Assembly (NCBI GenBank): GCA_965267245.1
Contig: OZ253939.1
Span: 3,100,001 to 3,164,000 of the forward strand
Reading direction: 5' to 3'
Length of the DNA stretch: 64,000 bases
DNA from: JANSWY01 sp965267245
Lineage (GTDB): Bacteria; Bacteroidota; Bacteroidia; Cytophagales; Cyclobacteriaceae
In this document: piece by piece, positions 25,156 through 33,511 of the stretch
How positions within the stretch are numbered: the first letter of the stretch is position 1
Layout of the letters: every line of letters begins with the position of its first letter
Notes under the pieces: model-generated
The model's input: the letters and a program-made list of their open reading frames with translations, nothing else
Told to the model about the DNA's origin: nothing
Databases searched by the model: none
Made by a program: the position numbers and the translations under genes

Positions 25156-25407
25156 TCAAACCCTAACACCCCTTTTATACTTGGCCAGCTCTCGACCATT
25201 CTCCTGATTCTCATAAATGATGGCGGTTTCCCACTTTCCACTAAATGTTTCCAGCAGCATTTTTTCCAATCTCCGGATACCGAGCGCCATGTTAGGCTTG
25301 GCTTTCTTATGAGATCGGTCTCTGGAATAGAAAGTCCTGGAATTACCATCATAAAACCATACGATACATTTCGTCATAGCTATTTCAATAGATTTTTCGG
25401 ACATCAT
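25156..25407 (-). CDS. Small hypothetical protein downstream of the replication-like gene
   Basis: An 83-residue protein that overlaps the upstream gene by 4 bases (ATGA), favouring this frame over a shorter competing frame at 25,140-25,352. It begins with a short strand-rich part (KCIVWFYDGNSRTFYSRD) and continues into a helix with LGIRRLEKMLLETF. A similar sized protein often follows replication genes in Bacteroidota mobile elements, but I cannot name a family. Confidence 0.5.
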   Translation of the reverse strand: MMSEKSIEIAMTKCIVWFYDGNSRTFYSRDRSHKKAKPNMALGIRRLEKMLLETFSGKWETAIIYENQENGRELAKYKRGVRV

Positions 25408-26621
25408 GGCTCTTTCTGTTTATCAGCATTAAAATGGCTGGTCAATGACAAGTAGTAAGACCTCAAGAGATCAGGATCCCTCATCTTCCTTAAGCGTTGT
25501 TCATGTGTTTTAAAGAGCTGTAATCTTGAGAGTGTCTTGTACCTTCCTCTTCCTTCTTCATGCAGCTTCTGTTCTCTCCTGATCTTTTGCAATTCCAACT
25601 GCCTCCTGATTTCTATTTTCAAAATTTCGCGTTTAACCAGCCAGTCAAGCGTTTTTTGAAATCCATTCTTTTCATTATTGGGGTTGAAGTAAACATGAGG
25701 CGTGGGGATCCAGTGATGAGGGGATCTATCCAGCCATTTACGCACCATGACTATTCGTTCCAGGGCTTGTTCATGATAAGCACTCCATTGTTGTAATGAA
25801 CCAGGGCTCGAAAATTTGAGATAAACGGCAGCCCAAATTTTGTTCATGATGTCTCTTTCTTCAGGATCGCTAACGATCAAATCAGGATAGAGAATTTTTC
25901 GTGCAAACTTCCAGAACTGTCTCACCAGAACAAGTAAGGAAATGCGATCTGCCTCATCAGAATTATTTTTCTGGTTATTTGAGGCAGATTTCGCATTTTC
26001 CCCCGTGTTCATGTAAAGTTCATGTCTTGTTCCTGTGGGTTCGTCCCGACCCTTCTGTCGGGACAACCCATCACCGTGAGCCTTTAGGTGAACACCTTTT
26101 TCATTGTCCACAGTGCTATTATTATTATCATGTTCATGAGGTTCATGAACTAAAGGGTGAAAATTTTTCTCTTTAGAAGGTAAAAAAGGCTCTCCAGGCA
26201 AAATTTTCATGTAATTCTCTCGAAGTGAGACTACATCTTTCTGGCCATGAAATAGAATATCCGGATTAATCCACAGCTCAATGCCATTTGCACCCTGATG
26301 TTCCTCCTTGATAATAAACCCGGACTGTTTAAGCCTTTCCTTATGATTAATGATGGTTCTCTTCGTACAGCCTTTGCATGAAGCCAAACTTGAATTATAT
26401 GTTTTAAAGCCAATTGTCTCTCCCTCTTGTATGCTATGTGGGAGACTGTTCAGCTGTTTGAGGTATAGTCTAACGATCAATTCCGCAGTAGCTCGATGAT
26501 TCGCGTTGAGCTTGCTGGTGATTTTGTATTGACCCTCGTTGTAAGTATCAATAAACTCCTTGGTTTTGGTAAAAACCATATGAAAGTCAAAGTGCTGGTA
26601 TTGCTCTACTGAGTTCAACAT
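25404..26621 (-). CDS. Winged-helix replication-initiation-like protein
   Basis: Residues 28-130 have a plasmid or phage Rep-like wHTH layout: ANHRATAELIVRLYLKQL, then CTKRTIINHKERLKQSGFI with a recognition-helix pattern and a beta wing ending ELWINPDIL. The middle (170-225) is a low-complexity charged linker, and the C-terminus is helical with a basic RRQLELQKIRREQKL stretch. No HUH, helicase or primase motif is present, so it would act by binding an origin and recruiting host machinery. It overlaps the next gene upstream by 7 bases. A 13-bp inverted repeat lies within the coding linker. A transcription regulator is the main alternative. Confidence 0.5.
   Translation of the reverse strand: MLNSVEQYQHFDFHMVFTKTKEFIDTYNEGQYKITSKLNANHRATAELIVRLYLKQLNSLPHSIQEGETIGFKTYNSSLASCKGCTKRTIINHKERLKQSGFIIKEEHQGANGIELWINPDILFHGQKDVVSLRENYMKILPGEPFLPSKEKNFHPLVHEPHEHDNNNSTVDNEKGVHLKAHGDGLSRQKGRDEPTGTRHELYMNTGENAKSASNNQKNNSDEADRISLLVLVRQFWKFARKILYPDLIVSDPEERDIMNKIWAAVYLKFSSPGSLQQWSAYHEQALERIVMVRKWLDRSPHHWIPTPHVYFNPNNEKNGFQKTLDWLVKREILKIEIRRQLELQKIRREQKLHEEGRGRYKTLSRLQLFKTHEQRLRKMRDPDLLRSYYLSLTSHFNADKQKEP
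26037..26069. repeat. Strong inverted repeat (REP-like hairpin) in coding DNA
   Basis: Arms GGGTT(c)GTCCCGAC and GTCGGGACAACCC pair over 13 bp with one bulged C around the loop CCTTCT. It is GC-rich against an AT-rich background, encodes part of the low-complexity linker of the Rep-like protein, and looks like an inserted REP-type palindrome. Confidence 0.55.
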
Positions 26622-26812
26622 TTAGCCTTTATCTTTTTCAGCTCCTCCAGCGAGTTAATGATCGCTTTAAAGATTCCAACTCGAGTCATAAGAGGGTTTT
26701 CAAACAGATATGATCTCTGATGTCCAAACTCCAATATCAAGGAATCATATATCCGCTGATTCTCGGAGCATTCGGACTGAAGAAATTCTATTTGTGAAAC
26801 CAACTCTTCCAT
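26615..26812 (-). CDS. Small hypothetical protein
   Basis: A 65-residue helical protein with heptad-like leucine and isoleucine spacing (LVSQIEFLQSECSENQRIY), so it may be a short coiled coil. Its end overlaps the Rep-like start by 7 bases and its start is directly adjacent to the upstream gene's stop. Probably part of the replication/regulation operon; no function can be assigned. Confidence 0.45.
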   Translation of the reverse strand: MEELVSQIEFLQSECSENQRIYDSLILEFGHQRSYLFENPLMTRVGIFKAIINSLEELKKIKAKC

Positions 26813-27043
26813 CTATTGAAAAGTGATTTTTTGACCATCTATTACCTGGTTCACGAATCTCACCAGTTGCACAAAAGAAGGTTCCTTAATGAGTGCTGTT
26901 CTCTTTCTTCTGTCATAGTATCCATCAAGCAGCTTACATTTAAGGAATAGACCTAGTTCTCTAGGGCTCCAATTAAAGTTAGCAGCTACTTCAGGGTATT
27001 TTTCAATTAACTCTGTCGGGCTTAAATAATGAGTGTTTGGCAT
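26813..27043 (-). CDS. Small helical protein, possible DNA-binding accessory
   Basis: A 76-residue protein with LSPTELIEKYPEVAANFNWSP followed by RELGLFLKCKLLDGYYDRRKR, an arrangement resembling small helix-turn-helix-like element proteins in which a helix precedes a basic arm. It ends directly at the start of the 65-residue gene. No named family was recognised. Confidence 0.45.
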   Translation of the reverse strand: MPNTHYLSPTELIEKYPEVAANFNWSPRELGLFLKCKLLDGYYDRRKRTALIKEPSFVQLVRFVNQVIDGQKITFQ

Positions 27044-27132
27044 AGCTGGTACGATTTAATTACATACTATCTTTTAATATTCATAATCTAAAATATCAGT
27101 AAACTTAGGAGTTTGAAAGCTTTGAAATTGCG

Positions 27133-27420
27133 TTAACTAATATTTTCATCTGCTTCATAAGCAAATCTCTCTAGCTCAGAAACATGAATAGACCAAGTGC
27201 CTCCAGGACGGTCTTGTCTGGCCTTTAATCTTCCGGTATTACAGTAATGAACCACAGTACTGTATTTCAATCCAGTGGTCTCGGAGAACTCTTTCGGAGA
27301 GAAGAATTCTTTGGTGTTTAGATTATTGGAAATAACCTTTCCAATCTCATTGATTAGCCTCTCATAAAGCCTTTCTAAATCCCTCCGGGTGACTATCTGA
27401 TTAAGATCTTCTGTTGTCAT
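27133..27420 (-). CDS. Excisionase-type helix-turn-helix protein
   Basis: A 95-residue protein; residues 40-90 (FFSPKEFSETTGLKYSTVVH ... GRLKARQDRPGGTWSIHVSEL) match the winged HTH_17/excisionase pattern. It is the first gene of the leftward replication-like set, next to the 310-base G-rich gap and the tRNA gene, a typical place for a directionality factor or control gene at an element's end. No integrase is nearby in this window. Confidence 0.68.
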   Translation of the reverse strand: MTTEDLNQIVTRRDLERLYERLINEIGKVISNNLNTKEFFSPKEFSETTGLKYSTVVHYCNTGRLKARQDRPGGTWSIHVSELERFAYEADENIS

Positions 27421-27730
27421 AGTTTAACAATCAATTCGACTGCTAAATAAGTCATAGCTCAGTTACGCAAAAAGGCTAATACCGGAGGGGTGGTATACAC
27501 ATAGTGGGGGAGGTTGGGGGAGCATTTGCAAACGCAAGTATCTGGTTTACAGAATGTTTACAAAATCACTTTTTTTGAAGAAAATTGAAAAAAGAATAAT
27601 TGATTGCCTCGAGCTTGGGATTTTGCTAGTTTTGCAGCTCTAATTAGTTGAATAGCTATAGGATCTTTTAAGAGCTTTCTCAACGGTAGAAAAGAGTGGT
27701 TTTTACCATTTATAAAGCATAAAATTTGCT
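27421..27730. other. Intergenic region with G-rich tract and tRNA promoter
   Basis: The 310-base gap holds an ATACC-GGAGGGGT-GGTAT inverted repeat at 27,480-27,497 and a G-rich tract at 27,487-27,520 with runs of 4, 5, 2 and 5 G. It also holds a GTTTACA direct repeat near 27,545 and 27,556. The tract could fold as a G-quadruplex or serve as an element origin or end. Nearer the tRNA, TAGTTTTG (27,627-27,634) matches the Bacteroidota -7 consensus TAnnTTTG, with an upstream TTG near 27,604 as a -33 element; it is a candidate rightward promoter for the tRNA. Confidence 0.4.
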
Positions 27731-27805
27731 GGCTCCGTAGTTCAATGGATAGAATAGTGGTTTCCTAAACCGTAGATGCAAGTTCGATTCTTGCCGGAGC
27801 TACCA
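27731..27805 (+). tRNA. tRNA-Arg (anticodon CCT)
   Basis: The cloverleaf can be drawn by eye. GGCTCCG pairs with CGGAGCT in the acceptor stem (G1-U72 wobble). The anticodon loop reads TTCCTAA. The T arm contains GTTCGATTC, and A73 is followed by an encoded CCA. The anticodon CCT reads AGG (Arg). Two truncated copies of its 3' half follow downstream. Confidence 0.9.
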
Positions 27806-27906
27806 CTTTTTTAGCAGCTAGAATTGAGTTCACTAACTGTTCACTAATTTTTGAGGTTTCGGTTTTAACTTATTGATTTTCAAATAGTTGAAACTTAATA
27901 AAAAAT

Positions 27907-27950
27907 GTTTCCTAAACTTTAGATGCAGGTTCGATTCCTGCCGGGACTAC
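27907..27950 (+). pseudogene. Truncated tRNA-Arg 3' half (copy 2)
   Basis: A 44-base stretch repeats the tRNA-Arg from the anticodon loop to the acceptor 3' strand (GTTTCCTAAAC, then GGTTCGATTCCTGCC, ending GGGACTAC). It has no 5' half and no CCA. It is probably the attachment-site scar of a tRNA-targeting integrative element. The 101-base spacer 27,806-27,906 holds no gene. Confidence 0.7.
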
Positions 27951-27956
27951 AGAATG

Positions 27957-27983
27957 AAGCAGCTTATAATAGCTGCTTTTTTA
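27957..27983 (+). terminator. Rho-independent-type hairpin after tRNA fragment
   Basis: AAGCAGCT pairs with AGCTGCTT around a TATAAT loop, followed by a T run. It lies directly after the second tRNA fragment and looks like a duplicated tRNA terminator. Confidence 0.65.
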
Positions 27984-27998
27984 TTACCCCATTCAGAA

Positions 27999-28073
27999 GT
28001 TTCCTAAACTTTAGTTGCAGTCGCTTCGGCGGTCCGACGGGTCGCTGGTGCAATTCGATTCCTGCCGGGACTA
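27999..28073 (+). pseudogene. Truncated tRNA-Arg 3' half with inserted palindrome (copy 3)
   Basis: The sequence again begins GTTTCCTAAACTTTAG and ends TTCGATTCCTGCCGGGACTA. Between the variable region and the T loop it carries about 33 extra GC-rich bases (28,021-28,053), bordered by TTGCA and TGCAA. It is a second attachment-site-like tRNA remnant that was later hit by a small palindromic insertion. Confidence 0.62.
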
Positions 28074-28102
28074 AAGCGGCTATTTCAAGCTGCTTTTTTT
28101 AT
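28074..28102 (+). terminator. Terminator-like hairpin after third tRNA fragment
   Basis: AAGCGGCT and AAGCTGCTT arms flank a short ATTTCA loop and run into seven T. It parallels the hairpin after copy 2, supporting duplication of the tRNA end together with its terminator. The remaining bases to 28,190 show nothing else. Confidence 0.5.
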
Positions 28103-28190
28103 CCATTTGATTATTAAGTTCGACGAAGATTTAACTTGTAATTGTCAATTTGAAACAAACTTTGGGTACCAATTGTATCCAAATTTAGCT

Positions 28191-29360
28191 TTAATCCAGT
28201 TTCAATCTATCATCAAATGTAATTCTGAATTGATTCAACAGAATAGACCGATCATCGTCAGGCATAGCAGTTATGAGTAAGATAAGATCATTCAATAATT
28301 CTGGAATTTGCCCTACATGATTAAAATTATTGAGAATATTCATTTTGCCTTTCTCAAGGTAAGTGAATATCGATTTAAGAAATCGTTTTTTGTCGTCATT
28401 ATTGAAAATGAATTCATAATAAGATTCAATTAGTATCAGAATATTCTCAATTTTTATATCAATTTCATTATTACGAGCAGAATTAGCCAATAAACTAAAC
28501 AATCGGCTGAAGGATTTTTGATTTGTTGATCGCGAAACTATAAGGTTTTCATTCCTAGATTTGATTTCATCTATTTCTGATTCAACTTTTCGTAAACCTT
28601 CCAACTGATCTTCTAAAGAAACAATGCTTTGTTCTAAAGAATTATTTTGTTGCTCCAAATTGAAGTTGTGTTGCACCAAATCACTTTTTGATTTGTCGCA
28701 ATCATAAAGTTTATTCGTTTGAGATTCTAGTTCACCTTTAGTTTCAGTTAATTCTTTTTCGATCTTTTCTACCTTCTTCTTGTAATCATTTATTTCGGTA
28801 GTAAACATATTGGTTTGCGCCTCAAATTTGTCAGTTGATCTGGATAATTGATCATTTAAATCGTCGTTTTCCTTGATTTGATTTTCCAGAAGTTTTGTTA
28901 GACCAACAACCTTTTCTCTGGTAGCAATTCTTTTGCTTGATACCACTTTCAATAAATAAGGTTTGATGCGATCCTGAAAAAGAATTGAAATAATTAATCC
29001 CAGGTATTGAATAAAATACAAAACGGCAAGAGCTAAAAGAGCAATAAAAAACACCTCAAGGTAGCACCAATCCAAGTTTAGAATCTCATTAAGTCGCTGA
29101 TCAATTGGAATCGATTTTTTCTTATATATTCCGATACTTGAAACTATCGAATTCAGGTTATAAATGACGAAAACAACAATAAAGGAAAACCAATATGGGT
29201 TTCTGATTCTCTCGTTAATTGTGAATGTCGTATCCTTGAAAATGTCTTCAAAGTATTTCATTGATTTGAGGATTTCGAATTTTGGCCAATATGAATTAAA
29301 AATACTATTATTCCTTAGTTCCGGCAACCCTTTCGAATAGTCGATAACCGTCATTGGCAA
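28191..29360 (-). CDS. Membrane protein with long coiled coil, unknown function
   Basis: No family was recognised. Hydrophobic helices near residues 57-78 and 100-130 are followed by a long coiled coil (about 150-270, with EINDYKKKVEKIEKELTETK and many Gln/Asn/Leu heptads) and a helical C-terminal domain of about 100 residues. No enzyme motif is visible. The gene stands alone beside the tRNA-Arg scars, a common site for cargo such as defence genes, and its low-GC composition resembles imported DNA. A membrane-anchored sensor or tether is possible. The start at 29,360 is likely; the ATG two codons further in (MTVIDYS) is an alternative. Confidence 0.5.
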   Translation of the reverse strand: MPMTVIDYSKGLPELRNNSIFNSYWPKFEILKSMKYFEDIFKDTTFTINERIRNPYWFSFIVVFVIYNLNSIVSSIGIYKKKSIPIDQRLNEILNLDWCYLEVFFIALLALAVLYFIQYLGLIISILFQDRIKPYLLKVVSSKRIATREKVVGLTKLLENQIKENDDLNDQLSRSTDKFEAQTNMFTTEINDYKKKVEKIEKELTETKGELESQTNKLYDCDKSKSDLVQHNFNLEQQNNSLEQSIVSLEDQLEGLRKVESEIDEIKSRNENLIVSRSTNQKSFSRLFSLLANSARNNEIDIKIENILILIESYYEFIFNNDDKKRFLKSIFTYLEKGKMNILNNFNHVGQIPELLNDLILLITAMPDDDRSILLNQFRITFDDRLKLD

Positions 29361-29453
29361 AACAATTCATAACACCTTAATTTGTCACAAAATCAATTCA
29401 AATTCCTCTCATCTTCCTAAATTGAAGCCGATTTTCACTATCCATGGCTTGAA

Positions 29454-30521
29454 TTGATCTATATCGCTGATATATTCTCGTTGATTATCATCTTGCAAAG
29501 CGCTTTGTTTGCGATTGTGCTGCTGAGTGATGATGGTCCTAAGAAGCTTAGCAACAGGTACCTTTCCATCTTTTTACTGGTCCTTGCACTTCAATTCATG
29601 GCGGTCTTCAGTGAGTCCATGAAAGGCACTCCTGAATTTGTGCAATCTACACTATGTGTTTATGGGTTTGCCTATGGACCATTGCTCTGGTTTTACACGC
29701 AATCCCTTATTCATAAGGAATTCAAGTTCCGTACTATTCATCTGCTGCACAGCATTCCGGTGGCTATTATTCTACTCACTGCTTTATTGGGTATCCCATT
29801 GTGTGGGAAAATTGGTATGCTCCTTTATCCCAGCTTGTTCACTTATTGTTTATTGGCCATCCGTAAAATTTTGTACTACCGTAATATCCTGAAAGAGGTC
29901 CAGTCTTCCATTGATCGGACAAGCCTGGAATGGTTGCAGTGGACCATGATCCTATTCTGCATAGCACTTTTGCTGGACATAGTGGATCAATTGATCTGGA
30001 GTCTTGACCTGTACCAGGGTATCTCTTCTATTCACCTGGCTATCCTATTATTGATCAACTGGATGTATTACAGAGGGCTCAAACAACCGCAAATCTTTTT
30101 GGGCATCAGCAATATTGATGAGGAGGTTTTTAATGAGTCCAGGCAACAAACAGAAAAGTATGAACCCGATGAATCCGATAAAAAAGACCTGGAAACAATT
30201 CAGAAATTCATGGAAAGTCATCGGATCTATACCCAGCCAGAATTAAGCATAGATGAATTGGCCAATCAATTAGAGATGCATCCCCGAAGGCTATCCTATT
30301 TGATCAATACTTTTTTGGGAATGAATTTCATGAGCTACATCAATAATTTCCGAATTGAATTCGCCAAAAAGAGACTCCTGGAACCGAGAGACAAAGGAGA
30401 GACCATTATAGAAGTGATGTATGCTGTTGGGTTCAATTCCAAATCAACTTTCAATACACTTTTCAAAAAAGAAACGGGTTTCACTCCATCGGAATACAAG
30501 CGAAAACACCTCAAACAATAA
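29454..30521 (+). CDS. Membrane-bound AraC-family transcriptional regulator
   Basis: About seven hydrophobic helices occupy residues 5-210. A linker then leads to a C-terminal AraC/XylS domain with two helix-turn-helix units: ELSIDELANQLEMHPRRLSY and TIIEVMYAVGFNSKSTFNTL, ending FTPSEYKRK. This is a common Bacteroidota design in which membrane sensing is coupled to DNA binding. No ATG is available before residue 49, so the TTG at 29,454 is the likely start (stop codon in frame at 29,418). It is followed by an amidohydrolase gene 125 bases away, a possible target. Confidence 0.85.
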   Translation: MIYIADIFSLIIILQSALFAIVLLSDDGPKKLSNRYLSIFLLVLALQFMAVFSESMKGTPEFVQSTLCVYGFAYGPLLWFYTQSLIHKEFKFRTIHLLHSIPVAIILLTALLGIPLCGKIGMLLYPSLFTYCLLAIRKILYYRNILKEVQSSIDRTSLEWLQWTMILFCIALLLDIVDQLIWSLDLYQGISSIHLAILLLINWMYYRGLKQPQIFLGISNIDEEVFNESRQQTEKYEPDESDKKDLETIQKFMESHRIYTQPELSIDELANQLEMHPRRLSYLINTFLGMNFMSYINNFRIEFAKKRLLEPRDKGETIIEVMYAVGFNSKSTFNTLFKKETGFTPSEYKRKHLKQ

Positions 30522-30646
30522 GTTCGAAATCCTGAATGACTTTTTTCAAACCAATTTATGGTATTGAAATGCGTTCGGATAAGTGAATCCGAACTTTGAA
30601 CCTTCTTGTCAGGCCTTTATTTGCATTGAACTCAAAATAAAATGCA

Positions 30647-32080
30647 ATGAAAAGATTTTTAAAGATTCTCAAAAAACTCCTGATATCCTTACTGGTTCTG
30701 GTGGGGATTTTATTATTGGTTTTGATCACCGCATTTCTGTTTGCCAAAATGAGTCAGGAAGGTGCAGTATCCGGTATTGGAAAGGTTGTGACCTCTATGG
30801 CCATTACCAATGTCAATATAGTTGATGTTGAAGCACAAGACTCTGTCATACAAACTGGAATGACCGTTTTGATCGATCAAAACAGGATCACTGAAATTAT
30901 TCCGGATTCTATAGAAATACCCTCTCATTATGATGTAGTGAATGCCAATGGAAAGTATTTGTTGCCGGGGCTGATTGACATGCATACCCATATCTTCGAT
31001 CGGTCGGATTTATCGATGTATCTGAGTTATGGTGTTACCTCCGTAAGAAATATGATGGGATTTCCCATGCACTTGAGGTGGAGACAACAAGTCAAGCAAA
31101 ATGAATATCCGGGAGCCAATTTGATTACAGCCACTCCAACTATTAATAGCGGAAACAATACAAGTCCTTTTCATAAAAACATTTCAACCACACAGGAAAT
31201 TGAAAAAGCGATCGACCGGTATAAAAAGGAAGGATACGATTTCATCAAAATTTATGATGGTCTCACCACAGATCAGTTCAATCAGGTGATGGCATCCGCC
31301 AATAAAAACCAAATGACTGTATCTGGTCATCCACCCCAAAAGATAGAGCTAAACCACCTCCTCCAATCAGAATTCAACACATTCGAGCACATTGAAGAAA
31401 TGATCACACTGATGGAATGGGAGCTGGACACCTTACTGGGACGCAAACTAGCTAAGCAATTCAAAGGAGGGGATGCAAAAGTCACTGTGACGCTCGCTCC
31501 CTTTCAGAATATTTATCAGACTACAGTCAATAGAGAAATTTTTCTTCAGTCGATACCTCAGGAGCTGATCAATCCCTTTGTACGATTTATTGGTAACAAA
31601 CAATTATCTGAATGGGTAAATGCCAATGAAGGTGCTTACAAATGGAATGTAGCCAAGTATGCCTGCATGGAACAACTCACCAAAATATTTTATGAAGAGG
31701 GAGTTACACTCTTGCTAGGCACTGATACCGGACCTAGTTTGACGATCCCAGGTGTGACCTTACATGATGAAATTGATTTATTGGAGCATGTTGGCATCAA
31801 GCCAATAGACATATTGAAATCAGGCACCATCGAGGCGGCCAAAGCTTTGTTTCTGGAAGATGAAATTGGATCTATTTCTTCTGGTAAACTAGCTCAGCTT
31901 ATTCTTGTCAATGAATCTCCATTGGAGGATATGCAGACTCTCAGAAGTCCTCAGTTCATTGTTAACAATGGAATGTTTTATGATCGACAGGATTTGGTAG
32001 AATTGAGAACTCTAGGGGAATCCAAAACTGGTACTTTCCTGACTATCGGTAGATTTATAGAGCATATCCTGGCCAAGTAG
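30647..32080 (+). CDS. Membrane-anchored amidohydrolase (imidazolonepropionase-like)
   Basis: An N-terminal signal-anchor helix (about residues 8-33) precedes an amidohydrolase fold. The metal site is visible as DMHTHI (first His pair), then the SGHPPQ and FEHIEEM histidines and LLGTDTGPS (final Asp). The C-terminal LEDEIGSISSGKLAQLIL is typical of imidazolonepropionase-like members. They hydrolyse cyclic amides, esters or dipeptides; the substrate is not predictable here. The protein is probably periplasmic and attached to the inner membrane. Confidence 0.82.
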   Translation: MKRFLKILKKLLISLLVLVGILLLVLITAFLFAKMSQEGAVSGIGKVVTSMAITNVNIVDVEAQDSVIQTGMTVLIDQNRITEIIPDSIEIPSHYDVVNANGKYLLPGLIDMHTHIFDRSDLSMYLSYGVTSVRNMMGFPMHLRWRQQVKQNEYPGANLITATPTINSGNNTSPFHKNISTTQEIEKAIDRYKKEGYDFIKIYDGLTTDQFNQVMASANKNQMTVSGHPPQKIELNHLLQSEFNTFEHIEEMITLMEWELDTLLGRKLAKQFKGGDAKVTVTLAPFQNIYQTTVNREIFLQSIPQELINPFVRFIGNKQLSEWVNANEGAYKWNVAKYACMEQLTKIFYEEGVTLLLGTDTGPSLTIPGVTLHDEIDLLEHVGIKPIDILKSGTIEAAKALFLEDEIGSISSGKLAQLILVNESPLEDMQTLRSPQFIVNNGMFYDRQDLVELRTLGESKTGTFLTIGRFIEHILAK

Positions 32081-32106
32081 GATCGATCTTGGTAGAACAC
32101 ATGATC

Positions 32107-32146
32107 ACAAAAAAAAGGATAGCGCAAGGTTGCGCTACCCTTTTTA
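32107..32146. terminator. Bidirectional terminator between amidohydrolase and xylA
   Basis: GGATAGCGCAA and TTGCGCTACCC pair with one mismatch; an A run precedes and a T run follows. The hairpin works on both strands and separates the convergent amidohydrolase and xylA transcripts. Confidence 0.75.
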
Positions 32147-32172
32147 CAGGAAACAATATTAACGTATATGAA

Positions 32173-33489
32173 CTATATGAATTGATTGATAATGTTCTCA
32201 AATAATTCCTGCTGGCCGCTGGTCAATGGAGCTTCTCCGATTTCCTCCACAACAGCTGTCAGGTCTTCTAATTTCAATTCTCCATTCTCGTAAGCAGCTC
32301 CTTTTCCTGAATCAAAAGTGGCGTACCTTTCTTTTCTTAATTTGGAGTAATCTGAATTGGTCAAAATGGCATCCGCTGTAATCAATGCTCTGGCGAAAGT
32401 ATCCATTCCACCAATGTGAGCATGGAAAAGATCCTCCAGGTCAGTTGAGTTTCTTCTGGTCTTCGCATCGAAGTTGATACCACCTCCTTGAAGCCCTCCT
32501 GCTTCGAGGAAAACCAGCATCATTTCTGTTACCTCATTCAGGTTCATTGGGAACTGGTCCGTATCCCATCCGTTTTGATAATCTCCTCTATTGGCATCCA
32601 TGCTACCTAATAATCCACTGTTAGCAGCAACAACCATTTCGTGTTGCATCGTGTGCTGCGCCAGTGTGGCGTGGTTCACTTCTAGGTTTAGTTTGAAATC
32701 ATCCATTAAACCATATTCTCTTAAGAAACCAGTTACAGTTGCAGCATCAAAATCATATTGGTGCTTCGTAGGTTCAGCAGGTTTTGGTTCGATAAAGAAG
32801 TTACCTTTAAAACCTTTCGCTCTTGCGTAATCCTTTGCCATGTGAAGGAATCTAGCCAGGTGATCCAGTTCTCTTTTCATGTCTGTGTTCAGAAGGCTGA
32901 AGTAACCTTCTCTTCCTCCCCAGAACACATAGTTTTCTCCATTCAACTTGATAGTTGCATCCAGTGCATTTCTTACCTGCGCACCAGCATGGGCGACCAC
33001 TTTGAAATCGGGATTGGTGGAGGCACCATTCATGAATCTTGGATTACTGAACAGATTAGCTGTACCCCATAGTAATTTTACACCTGAGGCATCCATTTTG
33101 CCTTTTGCATAATCCGTGATGAACTCCAATCGCTTTTTCGACTCAGCAAGAGAATCACCCTCTTCGATCAAGTCAAAATCATGGAAGCAGTAATAAGAAA
33201 CACCTAATTTTTCAATGAATTCAAAAGCTGCATCCATTTTATCTTTTGCTCTGTCATAGGGATCGGTCTTCACATCCCATGGAAATGCTTTGGTACCGGG
33301 ACCAAATGGATCTCCACCTGTTCCACAGAATGAATGCCAGTAAGCTACTGCAAATTTGAAGTGATCCTGCATGGTTTTTCCGGCTACCACCTGCTCCGGA
33401 TTGTAATACCTGAAAGCAAAAGGATTTTTGGTGTCCTTGCCTTCATAATTAATTTTTCCAATGCCCTTAAAATATTCGTTACTCGCCAT
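32173..33489 (-). CDS. xylA: Xylose isomerase
   Basis: A 438-residue protein with all xylose isomerase landmarks: YYCFHDFDL (catalytic His and Asp), FFIEPKPAEPTKH (metal-binding Glu and the Lys), LNLEVNHATLAQH and SMDANRGDYQNGWDTDQFP. It converts D-xylose to D-xylulose in the cytoplasm. It is the last gene of the leftward xylB-xylA pair, 22 bases after xylB, and ends before a bidirectional terminator. Length is the usual one for type II enzymes. Confidence 0.97.
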   Translation of the reverse strand: MASNEYFKGIGKINYEGKDTKNPFAFRYYNPEQVVAGKTMQDHFKFAVAYWHSFCGTGGDPFGPGTKAFPWDVKTDPYDRAKDKMDAAFEFIEKLGVSYYCFHDFDLIEEGDSLAESKKRLEFITDYAKGKMDASGVKLLWGTANLFSNPRFMNGASTNPDFKVVAHAGAQVRNALDATIKLNGENYVFWGGREGYFSLLNTDMKRELDHLARFLHMAKDYARAKGFKGNFFIEPKPAEPTKHQYDFDAATVTGFLREYGLMDDFKLNLEVNHATLAQHTMQHEMVVAANSGLLGSMDANRGDYQNGWDTDQFPMNLNEVTEMMLVFLEAGGLQGGGINFDAKTRRNSTDLEDLFHAHIGGMDTFARALITADAILTNSDYSKLRKERYATFDSGKGAAYENGELKLEDLTAVVEEIGEAPLTSGQQELFENIINQFI

Positions 33490-33511
33490 TAGTACGTTGA
33501 ACTTAATTTTT

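Noticed and set aside
25140..25352. Competing 70-codon leftward frame
   Set aside because: The 83-residue frame at 25,156-25,407 overlaps its upstream gene by ATGA and reads as a normal protein; this one is rich in Trp, Cys and Pro by frame shift.
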